Of a stretch of 64,000 nt of DNA, positions 11,463 to 20,566 are shown in pieces (within the stretch, counting starts at the first letter, position 1; every line of letters begins with the position of its first letter). The position numbers and the translations under genes were made by a program. The notes under the pieces were generated by a model. The model was not told the origin of the DNA. It did not search any database and saw only the letters and a program-made list of their open reading frames with translations. Source of the stretch: Pigmentiphaga humi (GTDB lineage Bacteria > Pseudomonadota > Gammaproteobacteria > Burkholderiales > Burkholderiaceae_B); assembly GCF_900606115.1 (NCBI RefSeq), contig NZ_UWPJ01000008.1:124001-188000 (forward strand), given 5' to 3'.

Positions 11463-11492
11463 AAATTCACGGGATGAATTGATTGGACAATT
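11456..11492. promoter_or_regulatory. Candidate LysR operators between divergent genes
   Basis: Two dyads sit at and just upstream of the LysR start. AATTG at 11477-11481 and CAATT at 11488-11492 are separated by 6 nt, giving a T-N11-A-like box. AATTCAT (11456-11462) and ATGAATT (11474-11480) form a 7-11-7 inverted repeat covering the LysR start codon. LysR proteins commonly bind such sites in a divergent promoter. Binding itself is inference. Confidence 0.45.
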
Positions 11493-11660
11493 TTACTTAA
11501 TCTATAGGTTTCTTTGTGTTGTCATGGGAACGCAGTCGAGGCCAGAACGCTTATCGCTACTTGGGATTCCCGCCACCCATGAACCGGTCGGGACATCTAT
11601 CCCCGGCGTGGCGGAACCTTGCAGGCGCAGCCTGGCCGGCCGCGCAGAGACAACGACAAC

Positions 11661-12620
11661 ATGGGGCGCCCGATGGAAGAACCCTTACGCCATAAATTCA
11701 TGATCCCGCTGGAGGAGCAGCTGCCTGCCGATCCGAAGCGCCGCAGCAAGCTCATTTCGCTGGAGGAGGCGGGCAGGATCATCGCCTCCAAGCGCACCCT
11801 GTCGCTGGCCGGGTCGCATTCGGCCGACGGCGCGATGGCGCTCATCAGAGCGGCCATCCGTGCCGGCGCCAGCGGCATGACGATGATCCCGCCGGTAACC
11901 GCATCCATCGCCGCCGATCTGCCGATCGCGGCCAAGATGCTCGAGAAGCTTTATCTGTCGTACGTCGGATTCGAATATCTCGGCACAGCGCCGGCATTCC
12001 GCCAGGCGGCGAAAGACCGCTCCCTCGACATCGTCGAAGCCGACGAGCCGTTCATCATTCTGGGAACCCAGGCAGCGGCGGGAGGCCGGCCGTTCGCGCC
12101 GGTGCAGTACCTGTACGAGGCCATCTCCGCACCCGCGCTCAATCCCGAGTTGAAGAAGGTGGTCGACCCGTTCTCGGGACGCGAGGTCTACGCCGTTCCG
12201 CCCCTGAAGTCCGACGTTTTCATCATGCATGCGCAGGCGGCCGACGAATACGGCAACGCGCAATGCTGGGGAGGCACCGGCCAGGAGCGCGACAAAGCCA
12301 AAGCCGCCGACATCGTGATCGTCCAGGCCGACGAGATCGTCGGCGCCGAGGCCATCACGAAGGATCCGGCAAGAACGACGATTCCGGGGCTTTGGGTGGA
12401 CTACGTCGTGCATGCCCCGTACGGTGCGCATCCCACCTTCTCGTCCGCCAACTACGCCCTCGATGAAGAGCACCTGAAGCGCTATCTCTCGATGGTCCGC
12501 GAGGGACAGGCGCAGCAGTACCTCGATGAATTCGTCTTTGGGCTCGATCATTTCGAGTACCTCGAAAAAATCGGCGGGCTCCGCAAGCTGACGCAACTGC
12601 GTCGCATGCTGGCCGCTTGA
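11661..12620 (+). CDS. CoA-transferase alpha subunit, IpdA/GctA-like
   Basis: A 319-residue protein of the class I CoA-transferase superfamily, alpha-type subunit (L-A-G-S-H-S-A-D-G-A-M-A-L-I-R near the N-terminus). The related IpdA/IpdB pair opens a ring of a steroid-derived CoA ester, and GctAB transfers CoA to glutaconate. Which reaction occurs here cannot be told from sequence. The partner beta subunit follows after 22 nt. ATG at 11661 is chosen; an ATG at 11673 and an upstream start at 11619 are also in frame, and no strong ribosome site decides between them. Confidence 0.82.
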   Translation: MGRPMEEPLRHKFMIPLEEQLPADPKRRSKLISLEEAGRIIASKRTLSLAGSHSADGAMALIRAAIRAGASGMTMIPPVTASIAADLPIAAKMLEKLYLSYVGFEYLGTAPAFRQAAKDRSLDIVEADEPFIILGTQAAAGGRPFAPVQYLYEAISAPALNPELKKVVDPFSGREVYAVPPLKSDVFIMHAQAADEYGNAQCWGGTGQERDKAKAADIVIVQADEIVGAEAITKDPARTTIPGLWVDYVVHAPYGAHPTFSSANYALDEEHLKRYLSMVREGQAQQYLDEFVFGLDHFEYLEKIGGLRKLTQLRRMLAA

Positions 12621-12642
12621 ACACGCAGCGGGTGGAAACGAC

Positions 12643-13482
12643 ATGGCAGACATAGCAACTCCCGGGACGGACGACTATTCCACTGCGGAGCTCCTGGCGA
12701 TCATCATCGCGCGATCGTGCGCCGGGGACGACGAGGTCCTCGGCAGCGGCGGCGCGAACCAGGTGGTTTCGCTGGCAGCCAACCGACTGGCCCAATTGAC
12801 CGTCACGCCCAACCTCTGGCTGTTTTGCGGCGGCGCAGGCGTCTACAACGCGAAATTCGATACCCTGCCGCTCGGCACCTGGGATCCGCGCGCCGCGTAC
12901 GGGGCCGAATGCAAGATCTACCTTGCCGACGTCGTGGACGGCGGCACCAAAGGCCGCGGCGGCCGGCAGCGCATCCGGCGCGGAGGCTCGGGCTTCGGCG
13001 GGATGCAAGTCGACAAGTACGGCAATCTCAACATGATCGGCGTCGGAGGCCCTCATCCGGACTTGAAGGTCCGCGGCCCGGGAACGGTGGGCACCCTGTG
13101 GCTGGGCACGGGGCCGATCAACATGTACTTCGAGCACCACAACAAGCGCACCTTCGTCGAGAAGGTGGACTACCGCAGCGGCGCGGGCTGGATGGACGGC
13201 TACGACAGCCGGCATGCCACCCTGGACGGACGCGACGGCCCGCAACTCGTATGGACCCCGCTCTGCGTATGCGACTTCACCGAAGAAGAGCACCGCATGC
13301 GGCTGGTGTCCGTCCATCCCGGCCATACCGTGGAAGAAGTCATCGCCAATACGGGGTTCGAGCTGGTCATTCCCGATGAAGTCCCGACCACCACCCCGCC
13401 TACCGACTGGGAGCTGAACATGCTCCGGACCCAGGTCGACCGGAACGGGATGCTGCGCAAGCGGCGCATGACGATCGGCTGA
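12643..13482 (+). CDS. CoA-transferase beta subunit, IpdB/GctB-like
   Basis: A 279-residue partner of the preceding alpha subunit. It has the fold signature of beta subunits (T-P-N-L-W-L-F-C-G-G-A-G-V, D-K-Y-G-N-L-N, G-G-P-H-P-D-L). The N-terminal segment reads G-S-G-G-A-N-Q-V, where classical CoA-transferases carry a catalytic Glu in an E-N-G type motif. This suggests an IpdAB-like hydrolase/lyase rather than a true transferase, as inference. The acyl-CoA ligase follows 42 nt later, which supports a CoA-thioester pathway. Confidence 0.82.
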   Translation: MADIATPGTDDYSTAELLAIIIARSCAGDDEVLGSGGANQVVSLAANRLAQLTVTPNLWLFCGGAGVYNAKFDTLPLGTWDPRAAYGAECKIYLADVVDGGTKGRGGRQRIRRGGSGFGGMQVDKYGNLNMIGVGGPHPDLKVRGPGTVGTLWLGTGPINMYFEHHNKRTFVEKVDYRSGAGWMDGYDSRHATLDGRDGPQLVWTPLCVCDFTEEEHRMRLVSVHPGHTVEEVIANTGFELVIPDEVPTTTPPTDWELNMLRTQVDRNGMLRKRRMTIG

Positions 13483-13524
13483 ATGCCGCGCACAACGGAG
13501 AACGGGCAAGCCCGGCAACGATAG

Positions 13525-15075
13525 ATGAAACGTGCAAGCACAATGGTCATCGGGAACGTCCTCAGTCACCATGCCAGGCTCCGTCCGGGCGCCGAGGCGC
13601 TGGTCTTCGGCGAACGGCGCCTCACCTGGAGCGAACTCGAGCAGAATGCCAACAGGGTAGGCAATGCGCTGCTCTCGCTCGGCGCGGCCCACGGCGATCG
13701 GGTGGTGCTGCTGATGAACAACTCGGTGGAATTCGTCGAGAGCTATCTGGGCGTTGCGAAAATCGGCTGCATTACCGCACCGGTCATGCCGACTCTGGTC
13801 GGATCGGAGATCGCCTTCATCGTAGAAAAGCTGCGCGCCAGATACCTGATCGTCGATGCATCGGCAGCCAGTCTCTACCGGTCCATCCAGCATGAACTGG
13901 AATCGGTCGAAGCGGCAATAGGCGTGGGTCCGGGGCACGACCTGCCGCTCGACTTCCACGCGCTCACCCGTGCGGCGCCGGCCACCGCGCCCGATGCGCA
14001 AGTCGATCCGGACGACGACCTGACCATCAAGTTCACCAGCGGCACCACGGGAAGCCCCAAGGGATGCGTCCGCACGCACCGGGCCTTCATCATGGGGCTG
14101 CTGAGCGCGCTGACCGAACACCCGCTGCGCGACAACGACGTGGGCCTGGTTGCGCAGCCTCTCGCGGCGGGCATGGCGGTCTATTTCCTGATGCTTTACC
14201 TCTACCAGGGCATGCGCACCGTCCTGCTGCCGCGCTTCGATCCCGGCCCCTACCTGGACAGCATCGAACAGGAGCGCGTGACGCACGCCACCGCCATGGA
14301 CTGGATGTCGCGGCGCATATGCGCCCATCCCGACTTCGGCGCGCGCGATCTCGGCAGCCTGCGGGTGCTCCACGGCATCAACCAGATGCAATCGCTCGAC
14401 GGCTGGCGCGCGCAGGCGAGCTTCAAGGCCGACATCACCGCGGGATACGCCTCGTCGGAGGCCGGCGGCCTGGTCACCTTCAAGACGGCGAGCGATTTCG
14501 CGGCGGCCCGGACCGACCCGGAATTTTCCGGCACGCACTCCTGCGGCCGGCCCGGCCGTCTTTCCCGCGTGCAATGCGTCGATGACGAGCTGCGCCCCGT
14601 TGCAGTCGGCGAGGTAGGCGAAATGGCCATCCACAGCGCAGCCATGTTCCGCGGCTACTGGGAGCTTCCGGAAGAGAGCGCGAAGGCGCTGCGCAATGGC
14701 TGGCTCTTGACGGGCGATCTCGCCTACCAGGACAGGCATGGCTATCTATTTCTATGCGGCAGAAAGCGCGACGTCATCCGGTCGGGAGGCATCAATGTCT
14801 ATCCGGCTGAAATCGAGCCGGTACTATTGAGCTGCCCTACGGTCAAGGAAGCAGCGGTGGTCGGACTTCCCGATCCGCACTGGGGAGAGCAGGTCGTTGC
14901 CTGCATCGTCGCCAAAGGCGATTGCAGCGAAGACGACATCCTCGCCTATTGCCGCGATCGGCTGGGCGGTCCCAAGCGGCCCAAGAAGATCATCTTCTTC
15001 GACACGCTGCCGACCAATGCGACGGGCAAGATCGTCAAGAAAGATGTTCTGCGCCTACTGCAGGAGCCAGGCTGA
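13525..15075 (+). CDS. AMP-dependent acyl-CoA synthetase/ligase
   Basis: A 516-residue ANL-superfamily enzyme that would activate a carboxylic acid to its CoA ester through an acyl-AMP. The P-loop-like core F-T-S-G-T-T-G-S-P-K-G is near residue 170, followed by G-Y-A-S-S-E, L-T-G-D-L, G-R-K-R-D-V-I-R-S-G-G-I-N-V-Y-P and the C-terminal catalytic lysine motif P-T-N-A-T-G-K-I-V-K. The substrate is unknown. It lies between the CoA-transferase pair and an esterase, so it probably makes the CoA ester that the IpdAB-like pair processes. The ATG at 13525 is kept, with an internal ATG at 13543 as alternative. Confidence 0.92.
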   Translation: MKRASTMVIGNVLSHHARLRPGAEALVFGERRLTWSELEQNANRVGNALLSLGAAHGDRVVLLMNNSVEFVESYLGVAKIGCITAPVMPTLVGSEIAFIVEKLRARYLIVDASAASLYRSIQHELESVEAAIGVGPGHDLPLDFHALTRAAPATAPDAQVDPDDDLTIKFTSGTTGSPKGCVRTHRAFIMGLLSALTEHPLRDNDVGLVAQPLAAGMAVYFLMLYLYQGMRTVLLPRFDPGPYLDSIEQERVTHATAMDWMSRRICAHPDFGARDLGSLRVLHGINQMQSLDGWRAQASFKADITAGYASSEAGGLVTFKTASDFAAARTDPEFSGTHSCGRPGRLSRVQCVDDELRPVAVGEVGEMAIHSAAMFRGYWELPEESAKALRNGWLLTGDLAYQDRHGYLFLCGRKRDVIRSGGINVYPAEIEPVLLSCPTVKEAAVVGLPDPHWGEQVVACIVAKGDCSEDDILAYCRDRLGGPKRPKKIIFFDTLPTNATGKIVKKDVLRLLQEPG

Positions 15076-15076
15076 G

Positions 15077-16009
15077 ATGAATCCCACCCCCGCGGCAATG
15101 CGCGCGCTCCCTTCGATAGCCGAACTGGCATCCATTCGGCGAGCGGTCCAGGCGTCGGGCCGGGCCTTGAGTGCCGATGCCCTGGCGGAAGCGCAGCGCC
15201 TGTACGCCCCGCTGCACCAATCCGAGCCCTATGCCGATGTCCGCCTGTCCCGCGACCTGCGATACGGCGGGGATGAGCGCCAACGGCTGGATGTCTTCCA
15301 TGCCATGGATGACTCCTCCGCGGCGCCGCGTCCCGCCCTGGTGTTCGTGCATGGCGGGGGATACACCGGCGGCGACAAGCATCGCGCCGGCAGTCCTTTC
15401 AACGACCACGTCGGCCTGTGGGCGGCGCGCCGGGGCCTGGTCGGCATCAACATGACCTACCGGCTGGCGCCCCAGCATCCCTGGCCCGCCGGACCGGAAG
15501 ACATCGCGGCGGCGATAGCATGGATCCATCGGAACGCCGCCGAATTCGGCATCGATCGGAAGAAGATCTTCCTGTTCGGGCAATCGGCCGGGGCTACGCA
15601 CGCAGCAGCCTATATCGGCCACCCGGCCTTCCATCCGGAAGCGGGCCACGGCCTCGCCGGCGGCATCCTGCTCTCGGGCGTCTACGACCTTGCCGCGAGC
15701 AATCCGAAGAGCATCGCCACCAGCTACTTCGGCGACGATCCCGATCTGTACGGCGAACGGTCATCGATTCTCGGCCTGTCGCAATCGGAACTGCCGATGT
15801 TGCTGGCGGTGGCCCAGTACGAGCCGTCGCACTTCGAACGCCAGGCGCTGCGGCTGGCCTTGGCAATCTGCGATCAGCGCAGACCCATGCCGAGATTCCT
15901 TCAGCTGGCAGGACACAATCACTTCTCGGGCCTGTTCCACCTGGGACTGCCGCAAGACGCACTCGGGACGGCAATCGTGGAATTCATAGAGGACCACGCC
16001 TGCACATAG
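15077..16009 (+). CDS. Alpha/beta hydrolase (HSL-type esterase)
   Basis: A 310-residue alpha/beta hydrolase of the hormone-sensitive-lipase group. It has the oxyanion-hole motif V-H-G-G-G-Y, the nucleophile elbow G-Q-S-A-G-A and a late histidine in G-H-N-H-F-S. It starts one base after the ligase stop. It may release an acid from an ester or amide precursor for the ligase; this is inferred from context only. The in-frame extension upstream lies in the ligase gene and is not part of this protein. Confidence 0.88.
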   Translation: MNPTPAAMRALPSIAELASIRRAVQASGRALSADALAEAQRLYAPLHQSEPYADVRLSRDLRYGGDERQRLDVFHAMDDSSAAPRPALVFVHGGGYTGGDKHRAGSPFNDHVGLWAARRGLVGINMTYRLAPQHPWPAGPEDIAAAIAWIHRNAAEFGIDRKKIFLFGQSAGATHAAAYIGHPAFHPEAGHGLAGGILLSGVYDLAASNPKSIATSYFGDDPDLYGERSSILGLSQSELPMLLAVAQYEPSHFERQALRLALAICDQRRPMPRFLQLAGHNHFSGLFHLGLPQDALGTAIVEFIEDHACT

Positions 16010-16108
16010 CAGTCATACGGAAGGCAGCCCGCTTCTGCCACAGAGGAATGCAGCAATAGCGCGAAGCGGATGCCGGCGACAAACCCAACCCTAAGATAAG
16101 GGGGAGAC

Positions 16109-17143
16109 ATGCAGAAGCTATTGCTTTCAGTACTTTTCGCGGGCGCGATACTGGCGCCCGCCGCCCCGGCGGCAGCGGCGACGAAAATCATCGTCGGCGC
16201 GGTTCCCTCGCTGCCGAACGCGCCCGTCTACATCGCGATCAACAAAGGCTACTTCAAGAAATACGGCCTGGAAGTCGAGGCTCAGCCGGTCGGTTCCTCC
16301 AGCGACCTGGCCGCCATGCTGGCATCGGGCAAGCTGCAGGCCATCGCGGGCGCGCCGTCGGTCGGCTTCTTCAACACCTTCGACAAGGGGCTGCCTCTCC
16401 AGGTGATCATGTCGGGAGCCACCAGCCCCTACAACCAGGCAATCATGCTGCGCAACGGCCTCAAGGACGTCGTCAAGACGCCGGCCGACCTCAAGGGGCG
16501 CACGATCGCCGTCAACAGCCGCGGATCGATCACCATGTATCAGGTCAGCAAGGTGCTCGAATCCGGCGGACTGACGTTGAAAGACGTCACCATGAAGTTC
16601 ATGCCCTTCAACCAGATGCCGGTGGCGCTGAGCAACAGCGCGATCGACGCGGCCATGATGATTTCCCCCTCCATCGAGGTGGCGGAAGAAAAGCAATTCG
16701 CCTTCAAATGGGTCAATCCCGACGATGTGATCAAGGTCCAGCCCACCGACATATCCCTGATGCAGATCAATACCAACTGGGTGAAGGAAGATCCGCAGGC
16801 CGCCTACCATTTCGTGCTGGCGTACATGCAGGCGCGGCGCGACTACTGCGACGCCTTCCACTTCGGGCCGAATCGCAAGGAAGTCGTCGGCATGATGGCG
16901 CGATACACCAAGATCCCGGACGAAAATTTCATCGACCGGATATCCTGGACCGCGCTGGAACCGGATGGGCGGGTGTCCGAAGCCAGCCTGATGGCCATCC
17001 AGGATTTCTTCTTCGATCAGGGATACGTCAAGAAGAAGCATCCGTTCTCGGAAATGGTCAGCATGGACCTGATCGAGCGCGCGGCCGCGGAGCTCGGTCC
17101 GTACAAGCCTGCCCACGACGACGGGAGAAAGGGATGCCGGTGA
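16109..17143 (+). CDS. ABC transporter substrate-binding protein (NitT/TauT, NMT1-like)
   Basis: A 344-residue periplasmic binding protein with a signal peptide ending A-P-A-A-A-A. It matches the SsuA/TauA/THI5-like group (G-A-V-P-S-L-P-N-A-P-V-Y-I-A near the N-terminus, G-S-S-S-D-L-A-A-M-L). A good ribosome site, GGGGGAG, lies just upstream. It overlaps the ATPase gene by 10 nt, and the permease follows. Family members import sulfonates, nitrate, pyrimidine precursors and aromatic acids. The neighbouring CoA ligase suggests a carboxylate here. Confidence 0.9.
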   Translation: MQKLLLSVLFAGAILAPAAPAAAATKIIVGAVPSLPNAPVYIAINKGYFKKYGLEVEAQPVGSSSDLAAMLASGKLQAIAGAPSVGFFNTFDKGLPLQVIMSGATSPYNQAIMLRNGLKDVVKTPADLKGRTIAVNSRGSITMYQVSKVLESGGLTLKDVTMKFMPFNQMPVALSNSAIDAAMMISPSIEVAEEKQFAFKWVNPDDVIKVQPTDISLMQINTNWVKEDPQAAYHFVLAYMQARRDYCDAFHFGPNRKEVVGMMARYTKIPDENFIDRISWTALEPDGRVSEASLMAIQDFFFDQGYVKKKHPFSEMVSMDLIERAAAELGPYKPAHDDGRKGCR

Positions 17144-17976
17144 GCCACCATGCGGTCGAAGCCCATACCCCGGCCCCGCCGAACGGCCGCCAGGGCGCCA
17201 AGGTGGAGATCCGCGAGCTTTACAAGGCGTTCGATAGCAAGGGAGGGCGTTTCGTCGCCCTCGACCGCGTCAACCTCTCGATCGCGGCGGGCGAGTTCCT
17301 TTGCATCGTGGGGCCGTCCGGCTGCGGCAAATCGACCTTGATCAGGATACTCGCGGGCCTCGAGACGCCCGACTCGGGCACCGCGGCGATCGACTCGGGC
17401 GGATGGCCCGTCGAAAACGCCATGGTCTTCCAAGAGGCCAGCCTCTTTCCCTGGATGAGCGTGTTCGACAACGTCGCCTTCGGGCTGCGCAACCGCGGCG
17501 TCCCGGCGAGCGATTGCGCGCAGCGGGTAGGCGAAGCGCTGCAGCTGGTGGGGTTGAGCAAGTTCCACAAGCACTATCCGCATCAGCTGTCGGGCGGCAT
17601 GAAGCAGCGCGCGGCCATCGCCCGGGCCTTCGTCACCAATCCGGCGCTGCTCTTGATGGACGAGCCCTTCGCGGCGCTGGACGCGCAGAACCGCGCCATT
17701 CTCCAGGACGAGCTGGTACGCATATGGGAAACCAGCCGCAAGACCGTGGTGTACGTCACGCACTCGCTCGAAGAAGCGCTGATGCTCGGCGACCGGACGA
17801 TCATCATGACCGCCCAGCCCGGCCGCATCAAGGAAGAAATCCACATTCCATTCGCGCGGCCCCGCAACATCATGGAAATCAGCGCAACGCCGGAATTCGC
17901 CCAGATGAAGATGCGCCTGTGGCGAACGCTCGAAGAGGAAGTGGTGCGCGCGCGCAAGGAAATGGAGCAGTCATGA
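17134..17976 (+). CDS. ABC transporter ATP-binding protein (NitT/TauT type)
   Basis: A 280-residue cytoplasmic ATPase of the SsuB/TauB family. Walker A is G-P-S-G-C-G-K-S-T, the signature is L-S-G-G-M-K-Q-R, Walker B is L-L-L-M-D-E-P-F and the switch His is in V-T-H-S-L. The ATG at 17134 lies inside the 3' end of the binding-protein gene, and the stop overlaps the permease start (ATGA). It powers the importer formed with its two neighbours. Confidence 0.94.
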   Translation: MPVSHHAVEAHTPAPPNGRQGAKVEIRELYKAFDSKGGRFVALDRVNLSIAAGEFLCIVGPSGCGKSTLIRILAGLETPDSGTAAIDSGGWPVENAMVFQEASLFPWMSVFDNVAFGLRNRGVPASDCAQRVGEALQLVGLSKFHKHYPHQLSGGMKQRAAIARAFVTNPALLLMDEPFAALDAQNRAILQDELVRIWETSRKTVVYVTHSLEEALMLGDRTIIMTAQPGRIKEEIHIPFARPRNIMEISATPEFAQMKMRLWRTLEEEVVRARKEMEQS

Positions 17977-18803
17977 ATACATCCGCAAGAAGCACCGTGC
18001 GCGTCATTTCCGCCCCGGCCCGGAAATCGAAGCTTTCCCCCTCGGCGACGGACGCGCTGCGCCGCCGCGTGCTGGCCGTCGCCGCTCCCATACTCCTGCT
18101 CCTGCTATGGGAGATCGCCATCGATCTGGGCATGGCAGACCGTCGCCTGGTACCGCCTCCCAGCGGAATCGCCTTGACCTTCCTGGACATGATCCTGTCC
18201 GGCGAATTGCTCAAGCATATCGGCACGACCCTCTTCAGAGTCGGGTGCGGCTATGGAATCGCCATCGTGCCCGCGGTCACGCTGGGGCTGATGATGGCAA
18301 TGTGGAAACCGGTGCGCTATGCGCTCGATCCGCTCATCGCCGCGCTGTTCCCGATACCGAAAATCGCCTTGATGCCGCTTCTGCTGCTGGCCTTCGGCTT
18401 CGGCGAAATGTCGAAGATCGCGGTCGTTGCGATCGCCGCCTTTTTCCCTATCCTCATCAACACGTACTCGGGCGCGGCGGGCATAGAAAAGATCTACATA
18501 GACGCCGCGCGCAACTTCGGCGCCACGCCGGGCATCATGTTCCGCAGAATCGTGCTGCTCGGCGCCATGCCCATGATCTTCACGGGACTGCGGCTGGCGC
18601 TCGGCATCTCGCTTCTGGTGGTGGTCGCGGCCGAATTCGTGGCCGCCGAAGACGGTGTCGGACAGCTCATCTGGGTCTCGTGGGAACTGCTGCAAGTCGA
18701 CCGGATGTTCGTCGGCGTCGTGACCATGGGGCTGCTAGGCGTGCTCTCGACCCTGCTCCTGCAGGAAATCGAACAACACGTCATCCCCTGGAAGCAGCGC
18801 TGA
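17973..18803 (+). CDS. ABC transporter permease (NitT/TauT type)
   Basis: A 276-residue inner-membrane permease with about six helices and the cytoplasmic EAA loop (I-D-A-A-R-N-F-G-A-T-P) that docks the ATPase. The first ~35 residues are polar and Arg/Lys-rich. It starts in an ATGA overlap with the ATPase gene and ends overlapping the flavin-reductase start. Together the three genes form a complete importer. Confidence 0.93.
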   Translation: MNTSARSTVRVISAPARKSKLSPSATDALRRRVLAVAAPILLLLLWEIAIDLGMADRRLVPPPSGIALTFLDMILSGELLKHIGTTLFRVGCGYGIAIVPAVTLGLMMAMWKPVRYALDPLIAALFPIPKIALMPLLLLAFGFGEMSKIAVVAIAAFFPILINTYSGAAGIEKIYIDAARNFGATPGIMFRRIVLLGAMPMIFTGLRLALGISLLVVVAAEFVAAEDGVGQLIWVSWELLQVDRMFVGVVTMGLLGVLSTLLLQEIEQHVIPWKQR

Positions 18804-19420
18804 TGCCGAGTCCCATCGACCCGGCATCGCCCGATGGCTTCTCGCCGGAACCGCTGAACGGCTTGCAGCGCTACAAGGTTCTCATGGGCAGCATCGTTCC
18901 CAGGCCCATCGCCCTTGTGTCCTCCCTGGGGGAAGACGGCACCGTCAATGCCGCGCCGTTCAGCAACTACATGGCGCTTTCCACCAGTGCGATGCTGGTG
19001 GGGTTCTCGGTGGGCAGCGAAGGACGCGAAGCGCGCCACGACAAAGACACCCTGCGCAACATCCGCGCCAACTCGGAATTCGTCATCAACACCGTGTCCG
19101 ACGCCATGGCGCACCAAGTGCAAACCTGCGGCAAGGATTTTCCGCCGGACGTCAGCGAGATCGATGCCGCGGGATTCAGCACCCTGCCGTCGGCCGTCAT
19201 CAAAACGCCGCGCATCGCCGAATCGAAAATACACTTCGAATGCCGGCTCCACAGCATCGTCCCCTTCGGCGACAGCAACCTGGTCGTCGGGCAGGTGGTG
19301 TGGGTCCACGCGGCGGAGGGCCTGCTCAACGATTTCAAGGTCGATCTTGCCGCGTACGCGCCGCTGGGGCGGCTGGGCGGACGGGTGTATTGCCGGATTG
19401 GGGAGTTGATCAAAGCGTAG
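18803..19420 (+). CDS. Flavin reductase-like, FMN-binding split-barrel protein
   Basis: A 205-residue protein of the DIM6/NTAB flavin-reductase-like family (G-S-I-V-P-R-P-I-A-L-V-S-S, A-P-F-S-N-Y-M, F-V-I-N-T-V-S). Members bind FMN; some reduce flavin for a partner monooxygenase, others act on their own. No flavin monooxygenase is visible in the operon. The start overlaps the permease stop, so it is the last gene of the unit. A catabolic role is inferred from position. Confidence 0.85.
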   Translation: MPSPIDPASPDGFSPEPLNGLQRYKVLMGSIVPRPIALVSSLGEDGTVNAAPFSNYMALSTSAMLVGFSVGSEGREARHDKDTLRNIRANSEFVINTVSDAMAHQVQTCGKDFPPDVSEIDAAGFSTLPSAVIKTPRIAESKIHFECRLHSIVPFGDSNLVVGQVVWVHAAEGLLNDFKVDLAAYAPLGRLGGRVYCRIGELIKA

Positions 19421-19447
19421 GTGGGCCTCTTGGGGGCAGCTTGTCGA

Positions 19448-20395
19448 TTACACGTTTAGACATTGATCGGTCGGCAAAGGCCTGTGAATGCCGGTCGACT
19501 GCTCAAGCAGCGTGTCTACAATCAGGTCCCGAAGCCACTTGACCTCGACATCGGCATGAAATCTTTCATGCCAATACAGACAGGTTTCATAAGAAAGGTT
19601 CAAATTTTCCGGAACAGGCTTTATGACAAGTGGGAAATACTGAACGAGCAATTTGGCAAGCCTGTATGGCAGCGTCCACAATAAATCGAATTTAAGTACG
19701 TACCAAGAAGCTGCAAGATGCTGTGTCAGCCGAATCTTGATGCGATCCCGTCTGCCTGCTGCCGTCAGTATGCGTTCTATCGGGTGCTGCGACGTAACCG
19801 AGTTCTCTACCAGCAGGTGATCCGCATCCAAATACTGCCCTTCCGTCAGTTCTTCCTGAGCAAGGGGGTGATCGGGACTCATTACGCAAACATATTTCTG
19901 CTTCAAATATATCGGGACGCGGTGAATGTCGGCCGGGTTGCCTTCCAAATAGCCAAGCGCCAGATCCAGGCGGCCGGACGCGAGCTGCTGGAAAGTTTCG
20001 TCTGTTGGCAGATAAATCGTGCGCATCCCCATCTTTGGCGCAAGCGTCTGCAGCCTTTCGAATATGCGTGGAAAAGTAATGATTTCGCTGATGTCGCGCG
20101 CCCTGATGTTGAAAATGCGACTGGAACCCAACGGTTCGAACCGTTGCGGCATAGCCTGAGACTCGCGAATCAATCTGGACGCCTGCAGTAAGTTGGGCGA
20201 TATTTTCTCGGCCAGCGGCGTCGGTTCCATCGTGCGGCTGACCTGCACGAAAAGCTTATCTTGATACTCTTCTCGAAGACGCTTCAGGGACAGGCTGACC
20301 GCCCCTTGGGAAAGTCCGAGTCTCTGCGCGGCCAGCGTGACGGATTTTTCGTGCCATAGGGCTTCAAAGACCCGGAGGAGATTGAGGTCCTGCAT
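19448..20395 (-). CDS. LysR-family regulator of the ring-cleavage operon
   Basis: A 315-residue LysR regulator of the NodD/NahR-like type, beginning M-Q-D-L-N-L-L-R-V-F-E-A-L, with the helix-turn-helix around residues 18-38. It is the last gene in the direction of the Rieske/extradiol/amidohydrolase operon, with 171 nt before it, so it probably has its own promoter. It likely controls that operon. Its last ~45 coding bases have a diverged copy at 26163-26214 at the left end of the island. Confidence 0.93.
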   Translation of the reverse strand: MQDLNLLRVFEALWHEKSVTLAAQRLGLSQGAVSLSLKRLREEYQDKLFVQVSRTMEPTPLAEKISPNLLQASRLIRESQAMPQRFEPLGSSRIFNIRARDISEIITFPRIFERLQTLAPKMGMRTIYLPTDETFQQLASGRLDLALGYLEGNPADIHRVPIYLKQKYVCVMSPDHPLAQEELTEGQYLDADHLLVENSVTSQHPIERILTAAGRRDRIKIRLTQHLAASWYVLKFDLLWTLPYRLAKLLVQYFPLVIKPVPENLNLSYETCLYWHERFHADVEVKWLRDLIVDTLLEQSTGIHRPLPTDQCLNV

Positions 20396-20566
20396 TCACT
20401 GCCCCCTTTTTCCCGTCATCGGCCAATCGAAATAAGCTGTTTTTCGAGTCTAGCATGGTCGGGGCAAAGCAGCCGTGGAGATGCCGCTTTGCACGTGGGC
20501 GGTTTGGCCGGATTCACCAACATGGCTACGGACAAGCGGCGTCTCTTATTTATATCTCCATAGGCG

